A DNA stretch of 64,000 nt from an uncultured Paracoccaceae bacterium. GTDB lineage: Bacteria; Pseudomonadota; Alphaproteobacteria; Rhodobacterales; Rhodobacteraceae. The first letter of the stretch is position 1; each line of letters opens with the position of its first letter. Location: contig CALKOT010000022.1 of the NCBI GenBank assembly GCA_938092015.1, positions 16,503 to 80,502 of the forward strand. Reading direction: 5' to 3'. A program made the translations under genes and the position numbers. Shown here one piece after another: positions 9,432-18,218 of this stretch. The notes beneath the pieces were generated by a model. The model was not told the origin of the DNA, searched no databases, and saw only the letters and a list, made by a program, of their open reading frames with translations.

Positions 9432-10450
9432 TGCAGGCGGGCCCACGCAACCTGATCACCGATGTACCTGGCTTGCTGGTTGGCAACGCAGAGGATCACA
9501 AAGTCAAAACTGGTGTGACGGTGCTTACAGCAGACGCGCCGTTTACTGCGGCCGTCAATGTGATGGGCGGTGCACCCGGTACGCGGGAAACTGATCTGCT
9601 GGCGCCAGACAAAATGGTCCAACAAGTGGATGCGTTGTGCTTGGCAGGTGGATCAGCCTTTGGCTTGGATGCAGGTAGCGGCGTAATGGATGCGCTTGCC
9701 GAAGCGGGCCGCGGCCACGCTGTCGGACCAGCGCGCATACCTATCGTGCCAGGTGCGATCTTGTTTGATTTGCTGAATGGCGGCGACAAAGCGTGGGGTA
9801 AAAACCCTTACAACAAACTCGGGCGTGAGGCCTTAAGTGCAGTCGATGAGGCGTTTGAGCTGGGCACGAGCGGCGCCGGAGTTGGTGCAACTACGGCTAA
9901 CCTGAAAGGTGGCTTGGGGTCTGCATCCTTGCGCTTACCAAACGGCGGAATAGTCGGTGCGCTGGTTGCGGTGAACGCACTGGGCGGCGCCACAGTGCCC
10001 GGCCATCCTCATTTCTGGGCCGCACCTTGGGAGGTCGACGATGAATTTGGTGAGCTTGGTCCCTGCCCTAACAAACCTGATCTTGCTGATACATTCCGCA
10101 CAAAGACTGCATCACTTAAGGCGAACCAGAATACCAGCATTGCCATTGTGGCGACTGATATCGCTTTTGATCAGGCTGAACTGACACGCGTCGCCACGGC
10201 GGCGCAGGATGGAATGGCGCGAGCATTGGCGCCATCACATACGCTGGCTGATGGCGATCTGGTATTTGCGGTCTCCACCAGCACGCGCCAACCAGATAAC
10301 CGGCTGGCGGAGAATGCTATGGCGGGCCACGCTGTTGCGATCTGCCTGAGCCGAGCAATTGCCCGCGGTGTCTATGAAGCCACTGCGGCGGGAGATGATA
10401 TTTTCCCGACCTGGAAGGATTGGTCTTCTAGCGTTTCAGGTATGGCATAA
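9431..10450 (+). CDS. P1 family peptidase (DmpA/S58 type)
   Basis: This 339-residue protein of the DmpA aminopeptidase fold contains the conserved GVTVL start region, an N-terminal GGSAFGLDAGSGVMDAL helix segment, GVGATTANLKGGLGSAS, and NTSIAIVATD. In this family autoprocessing exposes an N-terminal Ser/Thr nucleophile, which by comparison should lie in the NTS segment. Members act on D- or beta-aminoacyl peptides or amides. The start overlaps the SDR stop. The 3' end overlaps the convergent gltX by 23 bp. Confidence 0.85.
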   Translation: MQAGPRNLITDVPGLLVGNAEDHKVKTGVTVLTADAPFTAAVNVMGGAPGTRETDLLAPDKMVQQVDALCLAGGSAFGLDAGSGVMDALAEAGRGHAVGPARIPIVPGAILFDLLNGGDKAWGKNPYNKLGREALSAVDEAFELGTSGAGVGATTANLKGGLGSASLRLPNGGIVGALVAVNALGGATVPGHPHFWAAPWEVDDEFGELGPCPNKPDLADTFRTKTASLKANQNTSIAIVATDIAFDQAELTRVATAAQDGMARALAPSHTLADGDLVFAVSTSTRQPDNRLAENAMAGHAVAICLSRAIARGVYEATAAGDDIFPTWKDWSSSVSGMA

Positions 10451-11714
10451 ACGCGCCCATATCTGGCCCATGGTCCCGACCGGTCAAGGCGCGGCGCAGA
10501 GGCAAAAACAACCCTTTTCCCTTACGGCCCGTTGCCTCTTTCACTGCGCTGGTCCACGCTTTCCAGCTTTCGGCATCCCACGGCTGAGGTGGAAGCATCT
10601 CCATTGCTTGGGCCACAAAATCCCGGTCTTCATCGGCGACAACCGGTTCAACCGGGCCCTCCGCGACAGCCATCCAATCGGCGGCGTCAGACAACCTATT
10701 CAAATTTGGGCGGATCGCATCCCAAAGACCCGGGTCGACTTCGAGGCGACCGCCCAATGCTTCGAATGGTGTCTCGTGCAACATTCGGGCGCTCAAAAGC
10801 TTGAGTTCATCTGGCGTTACTTTGGTCGGCGACAGGCCGAAAGTTGATATGTCGAAATTATCCGCTGCTTCCTGAAGGCTGGCGACCGGCTCAACTGGCT
10901 GAGATGAACCCAGGCGCGCGAGGTACGCGATGACCGCCCGCGGTTCTACACCTGCATCGCGCAGCTCACCGATCGCCAGTCCACCCAGACGTTTTGATAG
11001 TTTCTCACCACCTTCGCCCGTCATAAGCGAATGATGCGCCATCACCGGTGCGATGCCGCCAAGCGTGGCGAACAACTGAATTTGCGTCGCTGTATTCGTC
11101 ACATGATCAGCGCCCCGAACGATATTCGTGACGCCCATTCCCGCATCGTCCACGACCGAGCAAAGCGAATATAAGAACTGCCCATCCACCCGGATCAGCA
11201 CCGGATCTGACACAGACGCTGCATCAATGGACTGAGGCCCCCGAATCTCATCAGTCCATTCGATCGCTTCATGATCCAGTTTGAACCGCCAATGAGGGCT
11301 GCGATCGGCCATCAGGTGGCCCTTTTCTTCATCGGTCAGGCGAAGCGCGCTTCGATCGTAAACCGGGGGGCGCTTCATCTGCAGCTGTTTTTTCCGCTTC
11401 AACGCCAGCTCTTCTGGTGTTTCCCAGCACGGATACAGTCGCCCAGATTCGCGCAAATCATCTGCAGCGGCCCGGTACAGCGCCATCCGTTTGGACTGCT
11501 GTTCTTCCTGATCCCACTCGATTCCCAGCCATTCCAGATCACGCCGGATCGCATCAATGTAACGATCCTCAGATCTTTCCGGGTCTGTATCGTCGATCCG
11601 CAAAATAAACTGCCCGCCCGCTTTTCTCGCAATCAGGGCATTGAAGATGGCGGTCCTCAGGTTCCCAAGGTGTAGAAAACCAGTGGGGGATGGCGCGAAG
11701 CGAGTGACTGTCAT
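10428..11714 (-). CDS. gltX: Glutamyl-tRNA synthetase (class I)
   Basis: This 428-residue enzyme charges tRNA-Glu (and in gatCAB organisms may also charge tRNA-Gln) with glutamate. The HIGH-type motif is PSPTGFLHLGNLRTA near residue 7 and the KMSKS-type motif is GEKLSKRLG. The protein is shorter than the roughly 470-residue main GltX, and alphaproteobacteria often carry two copies, so this could be the second paralog. The ATG at 11714 (MTVTRFAPSPTG) has AAAAGG upstream; an in-frame start at 11741 would add nine non-conserved residues. The window also carries gatCAB, the amidotransferase that would repair mischarged Glu-tRNA-Gln. Confidence 0.9.
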   Translation of the reverse strand: MTVTRFAPSPTGFLHLGNLRTAIFNALIARKAGGQFILRIDDTDPERSEDRYIDAIRRDLEWLGIEWDQEEQQSKRMALYRAAADDLRESGRLYPCWETPEELALKRKKQLQMKRPPVYDRSALRLTDEEKGHLMADRSPHWRFKLDHEAIEWTDEIRGPQSIDAASVSDPVLIRVDGQFLYSLCSVVDDAGMGVTNIVRGADHVTNTATQIQLFATLGGIAPVMAHHSLMTGEGGEKLSKRLGGLAIGELRDAGVEPRAVIAYLARLGSSQPVEPVASLQEAADNFDISTFGLSPTKVTPDELKLLSARMLHETPFEALGGRLEVDPGLWDAIRPNLNRLSDAADWMAVAEGPVEPVVADEDRDFVAQAMEMLPPQPWDAESWKAWTSAVKEATGRKGKGLFLPLRRALTGRDHGPDMGAFMPYLKR

Positions 11715-11853
11715 GATCGGGACCTTTTCCAAGCTGAGCATCGGATAACGTCATCTCAGGCGCGACTGCAAGCGTCAGTGTTGTCACCACACAGAATTCT
11801 TCTTAATGTGCAGTCAATTGAGGTCCTTTTGACTTGTTGGGCGGAGCGTAAGA

Positions 11854-13257
11854 ATGCGCAGTTTCTCTCTGAGACTATTGGGCGCGAGTGTCGCGCTGGG
11901 CGCAGGCGTCAGCGTAGCTGTGGCGCAAAGCAGCGATGTCGCCGTAAAGCAGTATGACTCCGGTGGCGTCTATGAAGGTGAATTCAAAGACGGTCGGCAG
12001 CACGGGAAAGGGACGTTCACCCTTCCTGGTGGTTACGAATACACCGGCGACTGGATTGAAGGTAAAATCCAGGGCGTGGGCGTCGTCAAATATCCCAATG
12101 GCTCTGTCTATGAAGGCGAATTCATGGATGGCGCACCTAATGGGAAAGGCAAGATCGTCTATTCAGATGGTGGGTACTATGATGGCGACTGGATCAATGG
12201 CGTCATCGAAGGATCCGGCGAAGCGCTGTATGCCAATGGCGCGAAATATGTAGGCGCATTCAAGCAGTCTGCACACCATGGTCAGGGCGTCATGACGCGT
12301 CCGAACGGGTATCGCTATGAAGGCCAGTGGACCGAAGGGTCGGCCGATGGCGAAGGGACCGTTCGTTACTCAAACGGCTCCGTCTATACCGGCGAATTCA
12401 AAAAAGGCATTCGCGACGGCATGGGTTCGATAACCTTGTCGGACGGGTTCACTTACAACGGCGCTTGGTCAAATGGCCAGATCAACGGACAGGGCGTGGC
12501 CAGCTACGCAAATGGCGACAGCTATGAAGGTGCGTTTGAGAATGGTGAACGTCAGGGCCAGGGGGCTGCCAAATACGCCAATGGCGATGTTTATGTCGGC
12601 GAGTTTGTCGCCGGCAAACGTGAGGGCGCGGGTACACTGACCGCATCAAACGGTGATGTGTACGATGGCCAGTGGGCTGAGGGTCGATTCGAAGGTGAAG
12701 GCGTCGCTCGTCTTGCCGAAGGCAAAATTCTCGAAGGGTCATTCATCGACAACGCGATTTCGGGTAAGGGCAAAATGACCACCGCTGATGGTGGCGTCTA
12801 TGACGGCGAATGGCAGGATGGCGCGATTCACGGCAAGGGCATTTTCCAGTATGCGAACGGGTCTGTCTATTCAGGCGAATTCGACAAAGGCAAAATCAGT
12901 GGCGCGGGTAAGTTGGTCGATGCCGATGGATATGAGTACGAAGGCCAGTGGCTTGATGACCGCCCACATGGCAAAGGCATAGCGCGCTTTCCTAACGGCG
13001 GCGTCTATGAAGGCGAATTCGTGGAAGGTCGCCGTGAAGGCCAGGGCAAGTTCACGCAGGCTGATGGGTTCTCGTATGAAGGTCGTTGGGTAGCGGACCA
13101 GATCGACGGTGAAGGCTTGGCTACCTATGCCAATGGCAACACTTACAAAGGCATGTTTAAAGACAACAAACGCCACGGTCAGGGTGAAATGACCTTCGCC
13201 AATGGCGCTGTCTACAACGGTCAGTGGGTCAACGGCCAAAGGGAAACGACACAATAG
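11854..13257 (+). CDS. Secreted MORN-repeat protein (19 repeats)
   Basis: The 467-residue product begins with a signal peptide (to about residue 25, ending VSVAVAQS) and is then built almost wholly of MORN repeats of exactly 23 residues. I count 19 units of the pattern (V/S/E)Y-x-G-(E/Q)-(F/W). The sixth position alternates F and W from unit to unit, except once, at units 9 and 10, where F follows F. This points to growth by duplication of a two-repeat (46-residue) block. The protein is probably periplasmic or envelope-bound. MORN repeats bind lipids or partner proteins in other systems, but the role here is unknown. It stands alone between gltX (divergent) and leuA. Confidence 0.9.
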   Translation: MRSFSLRLLGASVALGAGVSVAVAQSSDVAVKQYDSGGVYEGEFKDGRQHGKGTFTLPGGYEYTGDWIEGKIQGVGVVKYPNGSVYEGEFMDGAPNGKGKIVYSDGGYYDGDWINGVIEGSGEALYANGAKYVGAFKQSAHHGQGVMTRPNGYRYEGQWTEGSADGEGTVRYSNGSVYTGEFKKGIRDGMGSITLSDGFTYNGAWSNGQINGQGVASYANGDSYEGAFENGERQGQGAAKYANGDVYVGEFVAGKREGAGTLTASNGDVYDGQWAEGRFEGEGVARLAEGKILEGSFIDNAISGKGKMTTADGGVYDGEWQDGAIHGKGIFQYANGSVYSGEFDKGKISGAGKLVDADGYEYEGQWLDDRPHGKGIARFPNGGVYEGEFVEGRREGQGKFTQADGFSYEGRWVADQIDGEGLATYANGNTYKGMFKDNKRHGQGEMTFANGAVYNGQWVNGQRETTQ

Positions 13258-13303
13258 GCGTTTTTCGCTTTTCTTTAACGAGGCGAGGCTTATAGTCCGC
13301 AAC

Positions 13304-13387
13304 ATGTCACGCGAAGCATCATACACCTGGCAGAACGGCCACCAAGGCCGTATTCTAGCCTCGCTTCTACTCCTTAGCCGCCCTTAG
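13304..13387 (+). CDS. leuL: leuA leader peptide (leucine attenuation)
   Basis: This 27-codon reading frame, 81 bp before leuA, ends in CTT CTA CTC CTT AGC CGC CCT TAG, with one more CTA a few codons earlier. Five Leu codons near the end of a short leader is the classic layout of ribosome-mediated attenuation. A hairpin within the reading frame (13329-13360, core ACGGCC/GGCCGT) precedes the Leu run and a second GC-rich hairpin (13388-13411) follows the stop. A TTATAGT sequence at about 13290 could be the -10 box. Leader peptides before leucine genes are known in proteobacteria. This one is inferred from sequence alone. Confidence 0.75.
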   Translation: MSREASYTWQNGHQGRILASLLLLSRP

Positions 13388-13411
13388 GCGCGCCGGGACA
13401 GTGGTGCGCGC
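13388..13411 (+). promoter_or_regulatory. Hairpin of the leuA attenuator
   Basis: GCGCGCC pairs with GGTGCGCGC (one bulged T) around a nine-base loop, starting immediately after the leader stop codon. No long U-run follows, so termination may need Rho, or the hairpin may be only part of the switch. It is assigned to attenuation because of its place between the Leu-rich leader and leuA. An alternative pairing partner was not worked out. Confidence 0.45.
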
Positions 13412-13468
13412 GTCTGAGGGATCACAAATCGCGCCGCAACAACCCCGACAAAGCTGAGGCTATCCAAA

Positions 13469-15040
13469 ATGACTGATACAACTGCGGCGCGCGATCGCGT
13501 CATGATCTTCGACACAACTTTGCGCGATGGTGAACAATCGCCAGGTGCAACCATGACGCTGAACGAAAAGCTGGCGATTGCGCAGCTGCTCGATGAAATG
13601 GGCGTCGATATTATTGAGGCGGGCTTTCCCATCGCCTCGGACGGCGATTTTGAAGCCGTAAGTCAGATTGCCCGTATGGCGGAAACATCTGTCATCTGCG
13701 GCCTGGCCCGCGCCGCAAAGGGCGACATTGATCGCGCCTGGGCCGCACTGGAACACGCAAAAAAACCACGCATCCATACTTTCATCGGCACCTCCCCTCT
13801 GCACCGCGAACATCAATTGCAGATGGACAAAGACCAGGTGCTGCGGAAGATTGAAGAAACCGTCAGCCATGCTCGTTCCTTATGCGAAAACGTGCAGTGG
13901 TCGCCAATGGACGCAACCCGAACTGAAGCAGATTATCTGATCGAAACAGTGAAAGTTGCAGTTGAACGAGGCGCGACTACAATCAACATTCCCGACACGG
14001 TTGGTTACACCGCTCCGCGTGAAAGCGCACAGATTATCAAAGACTTGCTGGACAACGTTCCTGATCTGGATAAGTGCATTATTGCGACGCACTGCCATAA
14101 TGATCTCGGCATGGCGACCGCAAACTCACTTGCCGCCGTTGAGGCAGGCGCCCGCCAGATCGAATGCACAATCAACGGTCTGGGTGAACGCGCGGGCAAT
14201 ACCGCGTTGGAAGAAGTTGTCATGGCTTTGAAGGTGCGTGGCGACATCATGCCCTTTCATACCGGCGTTGATACGACCAAGATCATGGCGGCCAGCCGTA
14301 TGGTTGCGACAGCATCCGGCTTTGTAGTGCAACCAAACAAAGCCATCGTTGGTAAGAACGCATTTGCGCATGAATCAGGCATTCATCAGGACGGCGTTCT
14401 CAAGAATGCCGAAACGTTCGAAATTATGCGTCCGCAGGATGTCGGCCTTAGCGACAATGCATTGCCAATGGGCAAACATTCAGGCCGGGCCGCGTTTAGG
14501 GCCAAGCTGAAGGATCTTGGCATCGAGATGGGCGACAATGCGTTTCAAGAAGCATTCGTCCGTTTCAAGACATTGGCCGACACAAAGAAAGACGTCTTTG
14601 ATGACGACTTGATTGCGTTGATCGACGATGAGCGAACATCGACGGCAAACGACCGGATCAAGCTGAAGTTCATGCGCGTTATCGCTGGTACCGAGGATCC
14701 AAAATCCGCTGATGTCGTACTGACAATTGACGGGGAAGATCACGCTGCGACCGCGCAGGGAGACGGTCCAGTCGATGCTGTCTATAAGGCGATTGATGAC
14801 CTTGTTGATCATGAAGCCGTGCTGAAAGTCTATTCGGTTCAAGCCGTTACAGATGGCATTGATGCACAGGCGACGGTCTCAATCCGGCTTGAAGAAGGCG
14901 GAAAGATCGTTCAGGGACAGGCGGCGGACACCGACACCATCGTATCGTCAGCGCGCGCCTACATTATTGCGCTGAACAAACTGCTGGTACGCCGCGAAAA
15001 GACGGCTGCTTCCAACTCAGACATATCCATCGCAAGTTGA
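13469..15040 (+). CDS. leuA: 2-isopropylmalate synthase
   Basis: LeuA, 523 residues, condenses acetyl-CoA with 2-oxoisovalerate in the first committed step of leucine synthesis. The DRE-TIM metallolyase motif DTTLRDGEQSPG is near residue 12 and the metal-binding HCHNDLGMA lies near residue 210. GERAGNTALEEVVMAL follows. The C-terminal regulatory LeuA dimer domain (about 390-510) is present, so feedback by leucine is expected. A GAGG ribosome site precedes the ATG. A leucine-codon leader lies upstream, and a strong hairpin follows the stop. Confidence 0.95.
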   Translation: MTDTTAARDRVMIFDTTLRDGEQSPGATMTLNEKLAIAQLLDEMGVDIIEAGFPIASDGDFEAVSQIARMAETSVICGLARAAKGDIDRAWAALEHAKKPRIHTFIGTSPLHREHQLQMDKDQVLRKIEETVSHARSLCENVQWSPMDATRTEADYLIETVKVAVERGATTINIPDTVGYTAPRESAQIIKDLLDNVPDLDKCIIATHCHNDLGMATANSLAAVEAGARQIECTINGLGERAGNTALEEVVMALKVRGDIMPFHTGVDTTKIMAASRMVATASGFVVQPNKAIVGKNAFAHESGIHQDGVLKNAETFEIMRPQDVGLSDNALPMGKHSGRAAFRAKLKDLGIEMGDNAFQEAFVRFKTLADTKKDVFDDDLIALIDDERTSTANDRIKLKFMRVIAGTEDPKSADVVLTIDGEDHAATAQGDGPVDAVYKAIDDLVDHEAVLKVYSVQAVTDGIDAQATVSIRLEEGGKIVQGQAADTDTIVSSARAYIIALNKLLVRREKTAASNSDISIAS

Positions 15041-15046
15041 TCGTTG

Positions 15047-15077
15047 ACGCCATGCGCCACTTTATGGTGCGTGGCGT
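15047..15077 (+). terminator. Long hairpin after leuA
   Basis: A 13-bp stem (ACGCCATGCGCCA with TGGTGCGTGGCGT, including G-T wobbles) around a 5-base loop begins 7 nt after the leuA stop. No U-run follows, so it may act as a Rho-assisted terminator or mRNA 3'-end stabiliser. Confidence 0.5.
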
Positions 15078-15103
15078 TACCGTCTCAACGAAATGGAGAT
15101 GCA

Positions 15104-15538
15104 ATGCCGATCGAGTACTGGATTCTGCGTGATGCAAACATCACTTACGCACGCTGATACGACCATATCGACACGGCCCAGATGCGCCGCAATTTCAAAT
15201 CGTATCTGATTGACCCGCACTACCGTGCTGGCCGGCCAGAGCTGATTGATCTTAGCAGAGTCACATCCAGCGACGTCGACATTGGCGGCGTGATGATGAT
15301 TTTTAATAAGGCGAACGCACAGGATTTTGGCCAAAATTCAGGAACGTTGCCGTTCATTCTTGCGCCCGATGAAAAAAGTTACGGCCATTCACGCCAGTTT
15401 CAGAGTCTTGCCGATACCAGGGGCGGTGTTCAGATACATATTTCCGACTCAGAGGCAGCTGCGCTGGCAGTTCTTGATCGTCCAGAGACCGATCTTGAGA
15501 GCTTTCTGACCGGGCAATCTGATTGCAAACCCAAGTAA
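15104..15538 (+). pseudogene. Small conserved-looking protein interrupted by in-frame TGA
   Basis: Translation from ATG 15104 (GGAG about 8 nt upstream) gives 17 residues (MPIEYWILRDANITYAR), then TGA at 15155-15157, and then stays open in the same frame for about 126 residues to 15538. The interrupted context YAR-stop-YDHID fits loss of a Trp codon (TGG to TGA). The rest contains FVDLSRV-like text (LIDLSRVTSSDVDIGG) seen in small uncharacterised alphaproteobacterial proteins that resemble STAS/SpoIIAA folds. The next ATG (15182) has no clear ribosome site. It is most simply a recent nonsense mutant, but a sequencing error cannot be excluded. Confidence 0.6.
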
Positions 15539-15671
15539 CAGCCTGTTCCCGTAACAAAACGGCGCAACCTGTGCACATGGCGCCATTAACGCCCCCTTTA
15601 CGCCCCCTACCTCAACAACCTATAAGCCCCGCTGAAACAAGAGGCCCGCAAGTGCGGGAGCAAGAGGCTAA

Positions 15672-16718
<1,047 letters not shown>

Positions 16719-16773
16719 GGTCGCGCCCCGCAACGAGAGGCCAGACAGTATCTGGCCGCTTTAGGAGCCTCCA

Positions 16774-17676
16774 ATGGCGTCGGATCGCGGCGATATCGGA
16801 ACAGAGTTTGGCAAGCTGATCCGCCGTGCCCTTGCGGTAGCGATGGTGATCGTCTGCATCATGCTCTTTGCACTTTGGCGTGCTGACAATCCCCGTATTG
16901 AACGCATGCGGATGGCATTGGCCGACTGGGCCGTTCCTTCAATTGAGCTAACGTCCAAACCTCTCGCTTCTGGCGCGGATATGGTGAAGGATTTCGAAAA
17001 TTTCACCCGTGTGTACGAACAAAACAAGTCGCTGAGGCAGGAAATCCAGCGGCTAAGATCATGGCGTGAAGCCGCTCAGCAGCTCGAACGGGAAAACGCT
17101 CAACTGCGGGCGCTGAATAACCTGAAGCTCTCCGATCGCGTCGGTTATATAGCCGGCGAAGTCATTGCAGACAGCGGCAGCCCGTTCGCACAAAGTGTTC
17201 TGATCAATATCGGTTCGCTCGACGGCGTACGCGACGGCGCAGCCGCAGTGGATGGTGAGGGTCTGGTTGGAAGGATCGTTGGCGTTGGTGAACGCGCCGC
17301 CCGCGTTTTGTTGCTAACCGACTTCAACAGCCGCGTGCCAGTGAAAGTGCTGCCAAGCGGTAGGCGCGCTACCTTGTCCGGCCAAAGCGCCGATGCGCCG
17401 CGTCTATCGTTTTTGGACACTATGACAGGCGTCGCCCCTGGCGACCGCGTCACGACGACCGGTGACGGCGGGGTATTTCCCCCCGATCTGTTAGTTGGAA
17501 ATGTCGCTGTGATCGGCGACAGCGGCGTTCGCATCCAGATCAGGGCAGACTATGAACGCCTCGAATTCCTCCGGGTCTTGCGTTACCGCCCATCAACTGA
17601 GATCGACACACCCGGCGGGCTGGTCATTCCAAACGAGAATGTCACTGCTGCCCCACAAGCAGAGCCTGCGGAATAA
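16774..17676 (+). CDS. mreC: Rod shape-determining protein MreC
   Basis: This 300-residue bitopic membrane protein has one N-terminal TM helix (about residues 22-42), a coiled coil (about 75-115, rich in E, Q, L and R), and a periplasmic beta-barrel domain (about 120-280). It bridges MreB/MreD to the PBP2-RodA synthase. AGGAG precedes the ATG. The stop overlaps the mreD start by one base. Confidence 0.95.
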   Translation: MASDRGDIGTEFGKLIRRALAVAMVIVCIMLFALWRADNPRIERMRMALADWAVPSIELTSKPLASGADMVKDFENFTRVYEQNKSLRQEIQRLRSWREAAQQLERENAQLRALNNLKLSDRVGYIAGEVIADSGSPFAQSVLINIGSLDGVRDGAAAVDGEGLVGRIVGVGERAARVLLLTDFNSRVPVKVLPSGRRATLSGQSADAPRLSFLDTMTGVAPGDRVTTTGDGGVFPPDLLVGNVAVIGDSGVRIQIRADYERLEFLRVLRYRPSTEIDTPGGLVIPNENVTAAPQAEPAE

Positions 17677-18218
17677 TGGTCGCCAGAGCGCCTTCGTATC
17701 TGAAGTGGCTGAATTCGCTCGTCTTGATTGGATTCGCGTGGCTTGCAATCTTGATAGAACTGACGCCGCTGAACGAAGAAGCCAAAACCATGTTGGCGCC
17801 CGACCTTCTGTTCTGTGTCGCCGCTTTCCTTGTTCTTCGCCGTCCATCAGCAACGCCTGCTTTTCTGATCGTCATATTCGGGCTTGCGCGTGACCTTCTG
17901 GGCGGCGGGCCAGTTGGCCTGGGCGCATTGGCGTTGGTCGCTGCAATTGAATGCCTTCGCGCATTGGGAGAATTTCTAAGCCGAAGGAATGTCTTCTTCG
18001 AATTTGGCGCCGTCGCCGTGTTCAGCTTGCTGCTGATTGTCCTTCAAACGCTGGGACTGTTGATCACTTTTAGTCACACACCGCCACTGGATCAGCTGGC
18101 ATCACGCGTATTTGGCACAATTCTAGCTTATCTTTTGATATACGTCTTCTTCAGATGGGTATTGCGCGTTCGCGGCGAATTCGCAGCAGACAACCGCCTG
18201 CCCCGAAAGGCCGCGTGA
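17676..18218 (+). CDS. mreD: Rod shape-determining protein MreD
   Basis: This 180-residue integral membrane protein has about five hydrophobic helices, as expected for MreD, with the family-like GLARDLLGGGPVGLGAL loop. It is part of the elongasome. Both ends overlap neighbours by one base (mreC upstream, mrdA downstream), so expression is tightly coupled. Identity rests on position and topology because MreD sequences are poorly conserved. Confidence 0.92.
   Translation: MVARAPSYLKWLNSLVLIGFAWLAILIELTPLNEEAKTMLAPDLLFCVAAFLVLRRPSATPAFLIVIFGLARDLLGGGPVGLGALALVAAIECLRALGEFLSRRNVFFEFGAVAVFSLLLIVLQTLGLLITFSHTPPLDQLASRVFGTILAYLLIYVFFRWVLRVRGEFAADNRLPRKAA

Noticed and set aside
15155..15157. TGA as a selenocysteine codon
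   Set aside because: The context suggests a Trp position, no SECIS-like hairpin was seen right after it, and the protein is not of a known selenoprotein kind.
15182..15538. Shortened gene starting at ATG 15182
   Set aside because: It has no ribosome site and would lose the well-formed N-terminus that has a ribosome site at 15104; treated as the remnant of an interrupted gene.
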